Shown here: piece after piece, positions 48,289 to 58,295 of the stretch
Position numbering within the stretch: position 1 is the stretch's first letter
Layout of the letters: every line of letters starts with the position of its first letter
DNA from: Panagrolaimus kolymaensis
Taxonomy: Eukaryota; Nematoda; Chromadorea; Rhabditida; Panagrolaimidae
Assembly: GCA_028622995.1 (NCBI GenBank)
Contig: JAJQJQ010000077.1
Location: 546,541-610,540 of the forward strand
Direction of reading: 5' to 3'
Length of the DNA: 64,000 nt
Position numbers and translations under genes: made by a program
Notes under the pieces: generated by a model
The model's database searches: none
Seen by the model: only the letters and a program-made list of their open reading frames with translations
What the model was told of the DNA's origin: nothing

Positions 48289-51041
48289 GCCAGGAGGGTC
48301 ATCCCAATTGGTTTAAAAAAACTCTAATTTCGAAACCTTTTAACTTTTATAAAAATTACATAGCAACTATATCAAAGGAAAGAAGAAAAAGAATCATAAA
48401 ACCATTTAAAACTACAGATCAAGAAGGATACAAGTGTAAAAAGAAAAACTGTAAAGTATGTCCTAGATTAAATAATCGTAATTTTGTTGAAAGCAGCGTA
48501 ACTAAAGATAAATATTTAACCTGTAAAACCAATAAATTTAATTGCTGTTCAAATAATTTAGTTTATCTCTTAACTTGTAAAATATGCAAAAAGCAATATG
48601 TAGGAGAAACAAAAAGAAAATTAAAACAAAGAATTAGCGAACATTTAAATAACATCAAAAATGGAACTGAAAAAACTGTCTTATGCCAACATTTTATAAA
48701 TCATGAAAATAATGATTTTGAAATAGATGTCCTGGATAATATTGATTTAGAAGATAGACAAACTCGCTTAAATACCGAAGACACATGGATCAGACTTTTA
48801 ATGACTGCATATCCATATGGATTAAACGACAATATTAAGGCAATAGGAAACCTAACAAATTTATCTTTAATAAAAGAAAAATTAGATAAATTGCCATATT
48901 TTAATTTCAACTTTCCACGAATAAAAAACACAAGAGGCAATAACAGAAAACGAAAAAAGAAGTTAAATAATACTAGCTCAACCGAAATAAAAAATAAAAT
49001 CATCACAGCTGAAACAAACGAATTATTCCAACTTTATTACAACACCTCCAAAAATATTAAAAATAAATTAACTAAAGACGAAAATACTTTGACATTTAAA
49101 AAAAACGATTTAAAACTATTAAGTTTTAAAACTAATGATAAGAAATCTAGAATGGTAACAAATAATTTTCTAAACATAAGTCTAACTCATATCCATCCAG
49201 TCCTGGATAAAATTAAACTTGGAAAAATTTTAAACAAAATATTAAAAGAAAACCAAATAATATTACACGACAATGCTAAGTTCAGAATAATTAAAAAATG
49301 TCTGCCACCGATCAGTACTAAAGTTTTTAATTACAACCAATTTTTAAATAACCTCACTATAAATCAAGTTAAAGAAATCAACACCTCTAAATGTATGTGT
49401 TCACCAGAACATCCATACTTTGATAACCACCATAAACATATCATAACGGGGGATATTAACTTTATAAAAAATCTTAATCTTAAAAAAACACTAAAAATGG
49501 GTACTAAATTTAGAGATATAAATATTGTAACAAAAAAAGAAATCGAAGAAGAAATAAATAAAGTCTTCTGCCAATTTCAAAATAAACTAATTAAAAAATA
49601 TAAAATCACTAACAAACAAGCCTTAAAATTGGAAAAACTTTGGAAAAAAGAAATAAAAAAACTCGCTAAATCTCTTTTCTTTAACTTAAACAAAAATAAA
49701 CCAATTTTCAACCAAAAAGCCAAAAAAGAACTTGAAAACATTAAAAAACATTTTATTATTACAACGGCCGATAAAGCAACAAATAACTATGCATTTACTT
49801 GCAAAAAACTATACGTTGAAAGTCTGCAAAAAGAATTAGGATGGGATAAAGAAAATATTAAAGGTAATGACACTTATAAAATAAGCGAAATAAATTTAGA
49901 CGAAGTTTATACAAAATGCTGCATACTTAACGAAAACAGAAAAATAAAAATGAATTGTGAAAAAGAAAAAGTTATTCCAAAAATTTACGCAATACCCAAG
50001 TTGCATAAAACCCCAATAAAATTCAGATTTATTACAGGTGCAAGTAATAGCGGAATTAAAGAACTATCAAAAAAACTACAACAAATATTAAAACATTTTA
50101 AAAACCAATTAAAAAATTATTGCAAAGTTATTGAAAATAGGACAAGCTTAAAAAATTATTGGTCAATAAAAAACAGTCAAGAGTTCATTGAAAAAATAGA
50201 AAATTTAACAAAAAAAGATAATTTAAAATTATTTTGCGCTGATTTTAACAACTTATTTACTAATTTACCTCACACCGTTGTAATTCAAAACATAAGCAAC
50301 CTAATTGAATTATGCTTTAAAAACAGTAAAAAGGAATATTTAAAAGTTGGATATAATTACTGCCAATTCAGGGAAGCAAAAGAAAATGGGATGGAAAATT
50401 GCTTTACTAAAGAAGATATCATGGATTTACTAATTCAAACACTTGATAATAGCTATGCAAAATTCGCCACAATAATTTTTAAACAAATCAATGGAATTCC
50501 ACAAGGCAATAACGCTTCACCTGAAATTGCAGATTTAACTTTGACTATGATGGAATACAAATACTGTCATAATAAAGAAAACCAATTTTTTGTAAAAAAT
50601 ATTGCTCCATCCAGATACATGGACGACATAATTGTAATCAACCATAAAAATATCGACTTTCAAAAAATTGCCAATAATATTTACCATGAAAGTTTAACAC
50701 TCGAAACTACACATGAATCCGAATTTAAAACAAATTACCTCGATATTACGGTTGAATTAAATCAAGGAATCAACTACAATTTATATAATAAAACTGACGC
50801 ATACACCTTTGACGTGCTTAGATACTCAAATTATCGCTCAAATATTCCTACAGTTTATAAACATAACATAATTGAGGGAGAAACATTAAGAACAGCGAGA
50901 GTTTCAAGCAATAAACATAACTTTAAAAACGCCTATGAAAATCTAGAAAACCTACTGATACGCAATAATTACCATAAAGAAACAATCAAAAAACACAAGA
51001 ATAAAGTTCTAAACAAACACAAATACTTTAACTTCATTTAA
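48264..51041 (+). CDS. Penelope-like protein: N-terminal GIY-YIG nuclease plus reverse transcriptase, copy 1
   Basis: The frame is open from 48210 and is drawn from a GTG at 48264, giving 925 codons. No ATG precedes it in frame. Residues about 58-95 are Cys-rich (KNCKVC, LTCK, CC). Residues about 98-185 form the GIY-YIG domain (LVYLLTC, YVGETKRKLKQRISEH, and RLNTEDTWIRLLMTAYPYGLN with the catalytic Glu near 172). RT motifs follow: IPKIYAIPKLHKTP (571), FCADFNNLFTNLP (Asp 660), GIPQGNNASPE (744), YMDD (785-788) and TNYLDITVEL. The enzyme should nick DNA and prime reverse transcription of element RNA. The reading frame is intact and probably active. Lys-rich sequence fills residues about 215-560. 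Confidence 0.92.
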   Translation: MPSWWRNRRQEGHPNWFKKTLISKPFNFYKNYIATISKERRKRIIKPFKTTDQEGYKCKKKNCKVCPRLNNRNFVESSVTKDKYLTCKTNKFNCCSNNLVYLLTCKICKKQYVGETKRKLKQRISEHLNNIKNGTEKTVLCQHFINHENNDFEIDVLDNIDLEDRQTRLNTEDTWIRLLMTAYPYGLNDNIKAIGNLTNLSLIKEKLDKLPYFNFNFPRIKNTRGNNRKRKKKLNNTSSTEIKNKIITAETNELFQLYYNTSKNIKNKLTKDENTLTFKKNDLKLLSFKTNDKKSRMVTNNFLNISLTHIHPVLDKIKLGKILNKILKENQIILHDNAKFRIIKKCLPPISTKVFNYNQFLNNLTINQVKEINTSKCMCSPEHPYFDNHHKHIITGDINFIKNLNLKKTLKMGTKFRDINIVTKKEIEEEINKVFCQFQNKLIKKYKITNKQALKLEKLWKKEIKKLAKSLFFNLNKNKPIFNQKAKKELENIKKHFIITTADKATNNYAFTCKKLYVESLQKELGWDKENIKGNDTYKISEINLDEVYTKCCILNENRKIKMNCEKEKVIPKIYAIPKLHKTPIKFRFITGASNSGIKELSKKLQQILKHFKNQLKNYCKVIENRTSLKNYWSIKNSQEFIEKIENLTKKDNLKLFCADFNNLFTNLPHTVVIQNISNLIELCFKNSKKEYLKVGYNYCQFREAKENGMENCFTKEDIMDLLIQTLDNSYAKFATIIFKQINGIPQGNNASPEIADLTLTMMEYKYCHNKENQFFVKNIAPSRYMDDIIVINHKNIDFQKIANNIYHESLTLETTHESEFKTNYLDITVELNQGINYNLYNKTDAYTFDVLRYSNYRSNIPTVYKHNIIEGETLRTARVSSNKHNFKNAYENLENLLIRNNYHKETIKKHKNKVLNKHKYFNFI

Positions 51042-51087
51042 CTGAACAAATAAGAAATACAAAAAGTTACATAAGTTTATTTGAATA

Positions 51088-51842
51088 TTACTTACAAAGA
51101 CAAAATATACAAAACAAGATAAAATGCATTAAACAAAAGTTAAAATTTACAATTAGATCTTTAACAATATCAAAAGTTTTAGGTTCATCAGCTCCTACTT
51201 TAATTGTATTACCTTTAAGCAGAACAAAAGGTACAGCATTAATCTTCTTTTGATGCAGCATATCCTTGAACATAGCGATCAATTCTTGCTTGATAATTAA
51301 TCCAATCTTCCGTTTCTTCATTGAACTATTTGATAAACATCGTTGAACATCAATTCGACCATTAACTTTAAACAGCTTTGGCTTGAACGTTTTCAGGCGA
51401 TGAAGTGAATCCATAACATTATTAACCAATAGCGAACCAAGTTTAACTTTAATGAATTTCTTTTCAGTTTTACCAAGATATTCTGGAGATCCAACAGCGG
51501 TTGATGAATAATTTTTATCCAAAATATGATCCAGTAATTCAAACACGCCATTGAGCAATAATTTACGATTATCCTTTCTATTGTTTGTAAGTGCAAAATC
51601 AACATTGTAAATCATCAAAAATTCTTTTGAATTATCTGCATCCAATCGATGAACAACGGGAGCCAATACATTAACAACTGAAGACAATTTATCAATTTGA
51701 TCCTAAAAAACAAAAAGTAAAAAGATGAGAAAATTATATAAATTATAAAACATACCTGCAAGTCCAAATTAGGCATTTTGGCTCCTGAATGCATTCCTTC
51801 ATCACCATTAATATCACGTTCAATTGGTCGCTTCTGTGGCAT
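51088..51842 (-). CDS. Small spliced gene convergent to the RT ORF, copy 1; ORF1p-like in parts
   Basis: Exon 1 is 51756-51842 (MPQKRPIERDINGDEGMHS..), a GTATG..TTTTAG intron of 53 bases follows, and exon 2 is 51702-51088; together they encode 233 residues. The sequence DQIDKLSSVVNVLAPVV, then FLMIYNVD, then KKFIKVKLGSLLVNNVMDSL..LKTFKP resembles the short coiled segment plus RNA-recognition fold of LINE ORF1-type proteins. That is my impression only. Exon 2 contains a GTAAAT that could be a donor after DIVKDLI, so the last 20 residues may be intron read-through and the gene may lack 3' exons. It is present once per unit, with its start 14 bases from the next unit boundary. It may be a captured host gene. 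Confidence 0.6.
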
Positions 51843-52081
51843 TTCTTGAATTAGCTTTAGAATTCTAACAATTATTGGATGATACTAAACATTGCTTCAA
51901 AACAACAACGATAAAATATTATTGCTCTTATGCATATAAAGCCAAAATAACCACTTCCTTTTTTCAATCTTCAAAAAATTTATTTTTTCTCTAATTTCTT
52001 TTTCCCTTTTTTTCAACTTTCATCATCGCTCAACTAAACTCTTTAATTTTATTATAATTTTATTTCAAACCTTAGACCATC

Positions 52082-52188
52082 GAACTCTACTGATGAGGCC
52101 CAACGATGCAGGTTTCCTTTTCAAACAAATGTAAAATACAAATTTACTTTTATAATTAGGATGTTTAGGGTTCAGGGCCGAAACATCC
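52082..52188 (+). ncRNA. Hammerhead-type ribozyme motif, copy 2
   Basis: Same sequence and spacing as 47066-47172. The predicted cleavage position is after 52165. Copy 2's CTGATGA and GAAA blocks are downstream of copy 1's cleavage block, which would allow a canonical-order fold between the two units. Confidence 0.75.
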
Positions 52189-53279
52189 AAAAATAATAAA
52201 ACCATAAAAATTCAATCTTAAAGATCTCGCTTTAATGTGTTTTTTTTAAGTTGAATTTTATTTATTTCCAATGTCATTAAACTAAGTTATTGCATTAGCA
52301 AAGCTTAGCTAACAACCTTAATGCTGTTATGACATTCATTCATTTATATTTTTTGATTTTTTTAACATTCAAAAATCAATAAATCAAAAAAATTCAATCT
52401 TAAAGATCTCGCTTTAAAGTGATTTTTTTTAAGTTGAATTTTATTTATTCACAATGTCATTAAACTAAGTTATTGCATTAGCAAAGCTTAGCTAACAGCC
52501 TTAATGCTGTTGTGACATTTATTTACAATTTTGATTTTTGATTTTATTTCTTTAACTATCATAACCTAAAGTCTTCAAGTAATTGCTTTTAATGCAATTC
52601 TTGCACAACCTTAATGTTGTGTTGACTTTTTTACAAAACTTTTTTATTTTTTGTAATTTGTTGATTTACTTCCAAATTGATGTGAGGTTGAAAAAGCCCA
52701 CTCTTTGGAATAAATCTACGAACCCAGGAAATTAAAATTTCATTTATAAAATTCCTTTCACTATAAATTAAAACTTCCTGAGTGAACTCTGCTTATAACA
52801 ATAATTTATAATTTTCATTTAAATAATGCCCGCTTTGGAATTCGAAAGAATTCCAAGAACCCGACATCCACACTGTTTATAAACCTTATTCTTTCATCCC
52901 ACACAAAATGTGACTTAAATTACTCTTTCAACATTATTTCAGCTTACAACTTATAATTTTATTCAATTAAAATTATTTAATCTTAACCATTCTTTCTCTT
53001 TCCTTCTTTCCTCTCTTCATAAAAGGGCAATTCAAAAACCCTAAATCTGTACAATATATATTTAATAATTTCCTTCTTATTCTTTCTTCGAAATTAGTTA
53101 TAACTTACAAAATTATTCAAATATGGTTTATTAAACGGATTCAACGTGAACCGTTCAACTGCCTTTGAGTGATAAAAGTGGAGATCCGGACGGGAGGGAT
53201 CTGACCATGCTGCCAGCAGTTGTAAAAAATACGGTTTTCATGCCTGTACCGAGAGAGGCCGCTCTCTAAAACACATCTC

Positions 53280-56057
53280 GTGCCGTCTTGGTGGAGAAAC
53301 CGCCGCCAGGAGGGTCATCCCAATTGGTTTAAAAAAACTCTAATTTCGAAACCTTTTAACTTTTATAAAAATTACATAGCAACTATATCAAAGGAAAGAA
53401 GAAAAAGAATCATAAAACCATTTAAAACTACAGATCAAGAAGGATACAAGTGTAAAAAGAAAAACTGTAAAGTATGTCCTAGATTAAATAATCGTAATTT
53501 TGTTGAAAGCAGCGTAACTAAAGATAAATATTTAACCTGTAAAACCAATAAATTTAATTGCTGTTCAAATAATTTAGTTTATCTCTTAACTTGTAAAATA
53601 TGCAAAAAGCAATATGTAGGAGAAACAAAAAGAAAATTAAAACAAAGAATTAGCGAACATTTAAATAACATCAAAAATGGAACTGAAAAAACTGTCTTAT
53701 GCCAACATTTTATAAATCATGAAAATAATGATTTTGAAATAGATGTCCTGGATAATATTGATTTAGAAGATAGACAAACTCGCTTAAATACCGAAGACAC
53801 ATGGATCAGACTTTTAATGACTGCATATCCATATGGATTAAACGACAATATTAAGGCAATAGGAAACCTAACAAATTTATCTTTAATAAAAGAAAAATTA
53901 GATAAATTGCCATATTTTAATTTCAACTTTCCACGAATAAAAAACACAAGAGGCAATAACAGAAAACGAAAAAAGAAGTTAAATAATACTAGCTCAACCG
54001 AAATAAAAAATAAAATCATCACAGCTGAAACAAACGAATTATTCCAACTTTATTACAACACCTCCAAAAATATTAAAAATAAATTAACTAAAGACGAAAA
54101 TACTTTGACATTTAAAAAAAACGATTTAAAACTATTAAGTTTTAAAACTAATGATAAGAAATCTAGAATGGTAACAAATAATTTTCTAAACATAAGTCTA
54201 ACTCATATCCATCCAGTCCTGGATAAAATTAAACTTGGAAAAATTTTAAACAAAATATTAAAAGAAAACCAAATAATATTACACGACAATGCTAAGTTCA
54301 GAATAATTAAAAAATGTCTGCCACCGATCAGTACTAAAGTTTTTAATTACAACCAATTTTTAAATAACCTCACTATAAATCAAGTTAAAGAAATCAACAC
54401 CTCTAAATGTATGTGTTCACCAGAACATCCATACTTTGATAACCACCATAAACATATCATAACGGGGGATATTAACTTTATAAAAAATCTTAATCTTAAA
54501 AAAACACTAAAAATGGGTACTAAATTTAGAGATATAAATATTGTAACAAAAAAAGAAATCGAAGAAGAAATAAATAAAGTCTTCTGCCAATTTCAAAATA
54601 AACTAATTAAAAAATATAAAATCACTAACAAACAAGCCTTAAAATTGGAAAAACTTTGGAAAAAAGAAATAAAAAAACTCGCTAAATCTCTTTTCTTTAA
54701 CTTAAACAAAAATAAACCAATTTTCAACCAAAAAGCCAAAAAAGAACTTGAAAACATTAAAAAACATTTTATTATTACAACGGCCGATAAAGCAACAAAT
54801 AACTATGCATTTACTTGCAAAAAACTATACGTTGAAAGTCTGCAAAAAGAATTAGGATGGGATAAAGAAAATATTAAAGGTAATGACACTTATAAAATAA
54901 GCGAAATAAATTTAGACGAAGTTTATACAAAATGCTGCATACTTAACGAAAACAGAAAAATAAAAATGAATTGTGAAAAAGAAAAAGTTATTCCAAAAAT
55001 TTACGCAATACCCAAGTTGCATAAAACCCCAATAAAATTCAGATTTATTACAGGTGCAAGTAATAGCGGAATTAAAGAACTATCAAAAAAACTACAACAA
55101 ATATTAAAACATTTTAAAAACCAATTAAAAAATTATTGCAAAGTTATTGAAAATAGGACAAGCTTAAAAAATTATTGGTCAATAAAAAACAGTCAAGAGT
55201 TCATTGAAAAAATAGAAAATTTAACAAAAAAAGATAATTTAAAATTATTTTGCGCTGATTTTAACAACTTATTTACTAATTTACCTCACACCGTTGTAAT
55301 TCAAAACATAAGCAACCTAATTGAATTATGCTTTAAAAACAGTAAAAAGGAATATTTAAAAGTTGGATATAATTACTGCCAATTCAGGGAAGCAAAAGAA
55401 AATGGGATGGAAAATTGCTTTACTAAAGAAGATATCATGGATTTACTAATTCAAACACTTGATAATAGCTATGCAAAATTCGCCACAATAATTTTTAAAC
55501 AAATCAATGGAATTCCACAAGGCAATAACGCTTCACCTGAAATTGCAGATTTAACTTTGACTATGATGGAATACAAATACTGTCATAATAAAGAAAACCA
55601 ATTTTTTGTAAAAAATATTGCTCCATCCAGATACATGGACGACATAATTGTAATCAACCATAAAAATATCGACTTTCAAAAAATTGCCAATAATATTTAC
55701 CATGAAAGTTTAACACTCGAAACTACACATGAATCCGAATTTAAAACAAATTACCTCGATATTACGGTTGAATTAAATCAAGGAATCAACTACAATTTAT
55801 ATAATAAAACTGACGCATACACCTTTGACGTGCTTAGATACTCAAATTATCGCTCAAATATTCCTACAGTTTATAAACATAACATAATTGAGGGAGAAAC
55901 ATTAAGAACAGCGAGAGTTTCAAGCAATAAACATAACTTTAAAAACGCCTATGAAAATCTAGAAAACCTACTGATACGCAATAATTACCATAAAGAAACA
56001 ATCAAAAAACACAAGAATAAAGTTCTAAACAAACACAAATACTTTAACTTCATTTAA
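53280..56057 (+). CDS. Penelope-like GIY-YIG/RT protein, copy 2
   Basis: 925 codons from the GTG, identical in translation to copy 1, with catalytic GIY-YIG and YMDD residues kept. Confidence 0.92.
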   Translation: MPSWWRNRRQEGHPNWFKKTLISKPFNFYKNYIATISKERRKRIIKPFKTTDQEGYKCKKKNCKVCPRLNNRNFVESSVTKDKYLTCKTNKFNCCSNNLVYLLTCKICKKQYVGETKRKLKQRISEHLNNIKNGTEKTVLCQHFINHENNDFEIDVLDNIDLEDRQTRLNTEDTWIRLLMTAYPYGLNDNIKAIGNLTNLSLIKEKLDKLPYFNFNFPRIKNTRGNNRKRKKKLNNTSSTEIKNKIITAETNELFQLYYNTSKNIKNKLTKDENTLTFKKNDLKLLSFKTNDKKSRMVTNNFLNISLTHIHPVLDKIKLGKILNKILKENQIILHDNAKFRIIKKCLPPISTKVFNYNQFLNNLTINQVKEINTSKCMCSPEHPYFDNHHKHIITGDINFIKNLNLKKTLKMGTKFRDINIVTKKEIEEEINKVFCQFQNKLIKKYKITNKQALKLEKLWKKEIKKLAKSLFFNLNKNKPIFNQKAKKELENIKKHFIITTADKATNNYAFTCKKLYVESLQKELGWDKENIKGNDTYKISEINLDEVYTKCCILNENRKIKMNCEKEKVIPKIYAIPKLHKTPIKFRFITGASNSGIKELSKKLQQILKHFKNQLKNYCKVIENRTSLKNYWSIKNSQEFIEKIENLTKKDNLKLFCADFNNLFTNLPHTVVIQNISNLIELCFKNSKKEYLKVGYNYCQFREAKENGMENCFTKEDIMDLLIQTLDNSYAKFATIIFKQINGIPQGNNASPEIADLTLTMMEYKYCHNKENQFFVKNIAPSRYMDDIIVINHKNIDFQKIANNIYHESLTLETTHESEFKTNYLDITVELNQGINYNLYNKTDAYTFDVLRYSNYRSNIPTVYKHNIIEGETLRTARVSSNKHNFKNAYENLENLLIRNNYHKETIKKHKNKVLNKHKYFNFI

Positions 56058-56103
56058 CTGAACAAATAAGAAATACAAAAAGTTACATAAGTTTATTTGA
56101 ATA

Positions 56104-56858
56104 TTACTTACAAAGACAAAATATACAAAACAAGATAAAATGCATTAAACAAAAGTTAAAATTTACAATTAGATCTTTAACAATATCAAAAGTTTTAGGT
56201 TCATCAGCTCCTACTTTAATTGTATTACCTTTAAGCAGAACAAAAGGTACAGCATTAATCTTCTTTTGATGCAGCATATCCTTGAACATAGCGATCAATT
56301 CTTGCTTGATAATTAATCCAATCTTCCGTTTCTTCATTGAACTATTTGATAAACATCGTTGAACATCAATTCGACCATTAACTTTAAACAGCTTTGGCTT
56401 GAACGTTTTCAGGCGATGAAGTGAATCCATAACATTATTAACCAATAGCGAACCAAGTTTAACTTTAATGAATTTCTTTTCAGTTTTACCAAGATATTCT
56501 GGAGATCCAACAGCGGTTGATGAATAATTTTTATCCAAAATATGATCCAGTAATTCAAACACGCCATTGAGCAATAATTTACGATTATCCTTTCTATTGT
56601 TTGTAAGTGCAAAATCAACATTGTAAATCATCAAAAATTCTTTTGAATTATCTGCATCCAATCGATGAACAACGGGAGCCAATACATTAACAACTGAAGA
56701 CAATTTATCAATTTGATCCTAAAAAACAAAAAGTAAAAAGATGAGAAAATTATATAAATTATAAAACATACCTGCAAGTCCAAATTAGGCATTTTGGCTC
56801 CTGAATGCATTCCTTCATCACCATTAATATCACGTTCAATTGGTCGCTTCTGTGGCAT
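56104..56858 (-). CDS. Convergent small spliced gene, copy 2
   Basis: Two exons, same structure and translation as copy 1 (exon 1 at 56772-56858, exon 2 at 56718-56104). Confidence 0.6.
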
Positions 56859-57097
56859 TTCTTGAATTAGCTTTAGAATTCTAACAATTATTGGATGATA
56901 CTAAACATTGCTTCAAAACAACAACGATAAAATATTATTGCTCTTATGCATATAAAGCCAAAATAACCACTTCCTTTTTTCAATCTTCAAAAAATTTATT
57001 TTTTCTCTAATTTCTTTTTCCCTTTTTTTCAACTTTCATCATCGCTCAACTAAACTCTTTAATTTTATTATAATTTTATTTCAAACCTTAGACCATC

Positions 57098-57204
57098 GAA
57101 CTCTACTGATGAGGCCCAACGATGCAGGTTTCCTTTTCAAACAAATGTAAAATACAAATTTACTTTTATAATTAGGATGTTTAGGGTTCAGGGCCGAAAC
57201 ATCC
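57098..57204 (+). ncRNA. Hammerhead-type ribozyme motif, copy 3
   Basis: Identical to copies 1 and 2. Predicted cleavage after 57181. Confidence 0.75.
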
Positions 57205-58295
57205 AAAAATAATAAAACCATAAAAATTCAATCTTAAAGATCTCGCTTTAATGTGTTTTTTTTAAGTTGAATTTTATTTATTTCCAATGTCATTAAACTA
57301 AGTTATTGCATTAGCAAAGCTTAGCTAACAACCTTAATGCTGTTATGACATTCATTCATTTATATTTTTTGATTTTTTTAACATTCAAAAATCAATAAAT
57401 CAAAAAAATTCAATCTTAAAGATCTCGCTTTAAAGTGATTTTTTTTAAGTTGAATTTTATTTATTCACAATGTCATTAAACTAAGTTATTGCATTAGCAA
57501 AGCTTAGCTAACAGCCTTAATGCTGTTGTGACATTTATTTACAATTTTGATTTTTGATTTTATTTCTTTAACTATCATAACCTAAAGTCTTCAAGTAATT
57601 GCTTTTAATGCAATTCTTGCACAACCTTAATGTTGTGTTGACTTTTTTACAAAACTTTTTTATTTTTTGTAATTTGTTGATTTACTTCCAAATTGATGTG
57701 AGGTTGAAAAAGCCCACTCTTTGGAATAAATCTACGAACCCAGGAAATTAAAATTTCATTTATAAAATTCCTTTCACTATAAATTAAAACTTCCTGAGTG
57801 AACTCTGCTTATAACAATAATTTATAATTTTCATTTAAATAATGCCCGCTTTGGAATTCGAAAGAATTCCAAGAACCCGACATCCACACTGTTTATAAAC
57901 CTTATTCTTTCATCCCACACAAAATGTGACTTAAATTACTCTTTCAACATTATTTCAGCTTACAACTTATAATTTTATTCAATTAAAATTATTTAATCTT
58001 AACCATTCTTTCTCTTTCCTTCTTTCCTCTCTTCATAAAAGGGCAATTCAAAAACCCTAAATCTGTACAATATATATTTAATAATTTCCTTCTTATTCTT
58101 TCTTCGAAATTAGTTATAACTTACAAAATTATTCAAATATGGTTTATTAAACGGATTCAACGTGAACCGTTCAACTGCCTTTGAGTGATAAAAGTGGAGA
58201 TCCGGACGGGAGGGATCTGACCATGCTGCCAGCAGTTGTAAAAAATACGGTTTTCATGCCTGTACCGAGAGAGGCCGCTCTCTAAAACACATCTC

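Larger units (their letters stand above)
46840..51855 (+). mobile_element. Penelope-like element unit, copy 1
   Basis: A 5016-bp unit fused on its left to satellite sequence. Order: TATA-like box, hammerhead-type motif, duplicated hairpin region, structured leader, GIY-YIG/RT ORF, convergent spliced gene. The N-terminal position of the nuclease matches the Naiad/Chlamys group of Penelope-like elements rather than those with a C-terminal nuclease. I see no flanking target duplication. Confidence 0.85.
51856..56871 (+). mobile_element. Penelope-like element unit, copy 2
   Basis: 5016 bp, and I found no difference from copy 1 in the segments I compared. It starts directly after the minus-strand gene of copy 1. 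Confidence 0.9.

Noticed and set aside
48236..48300. HDV-like ribozyme in the GC-rich leader
   Set aside because: The stems are simple consecutive hairpins; I could not build the nested double pseudoknot.
48701..49006. 101-codon antisense frame inside the RT ORF (also in the other copies)
   Set aside because: Shadow of the Lys/Asn-rich RT coding strand, with no motif or splice signal.
51393..51605. 70-codon minus-strand frame overlapping the small spliced gene
   Set aside because: It is an alternate frame of exon 2, which has better splice and codon support.
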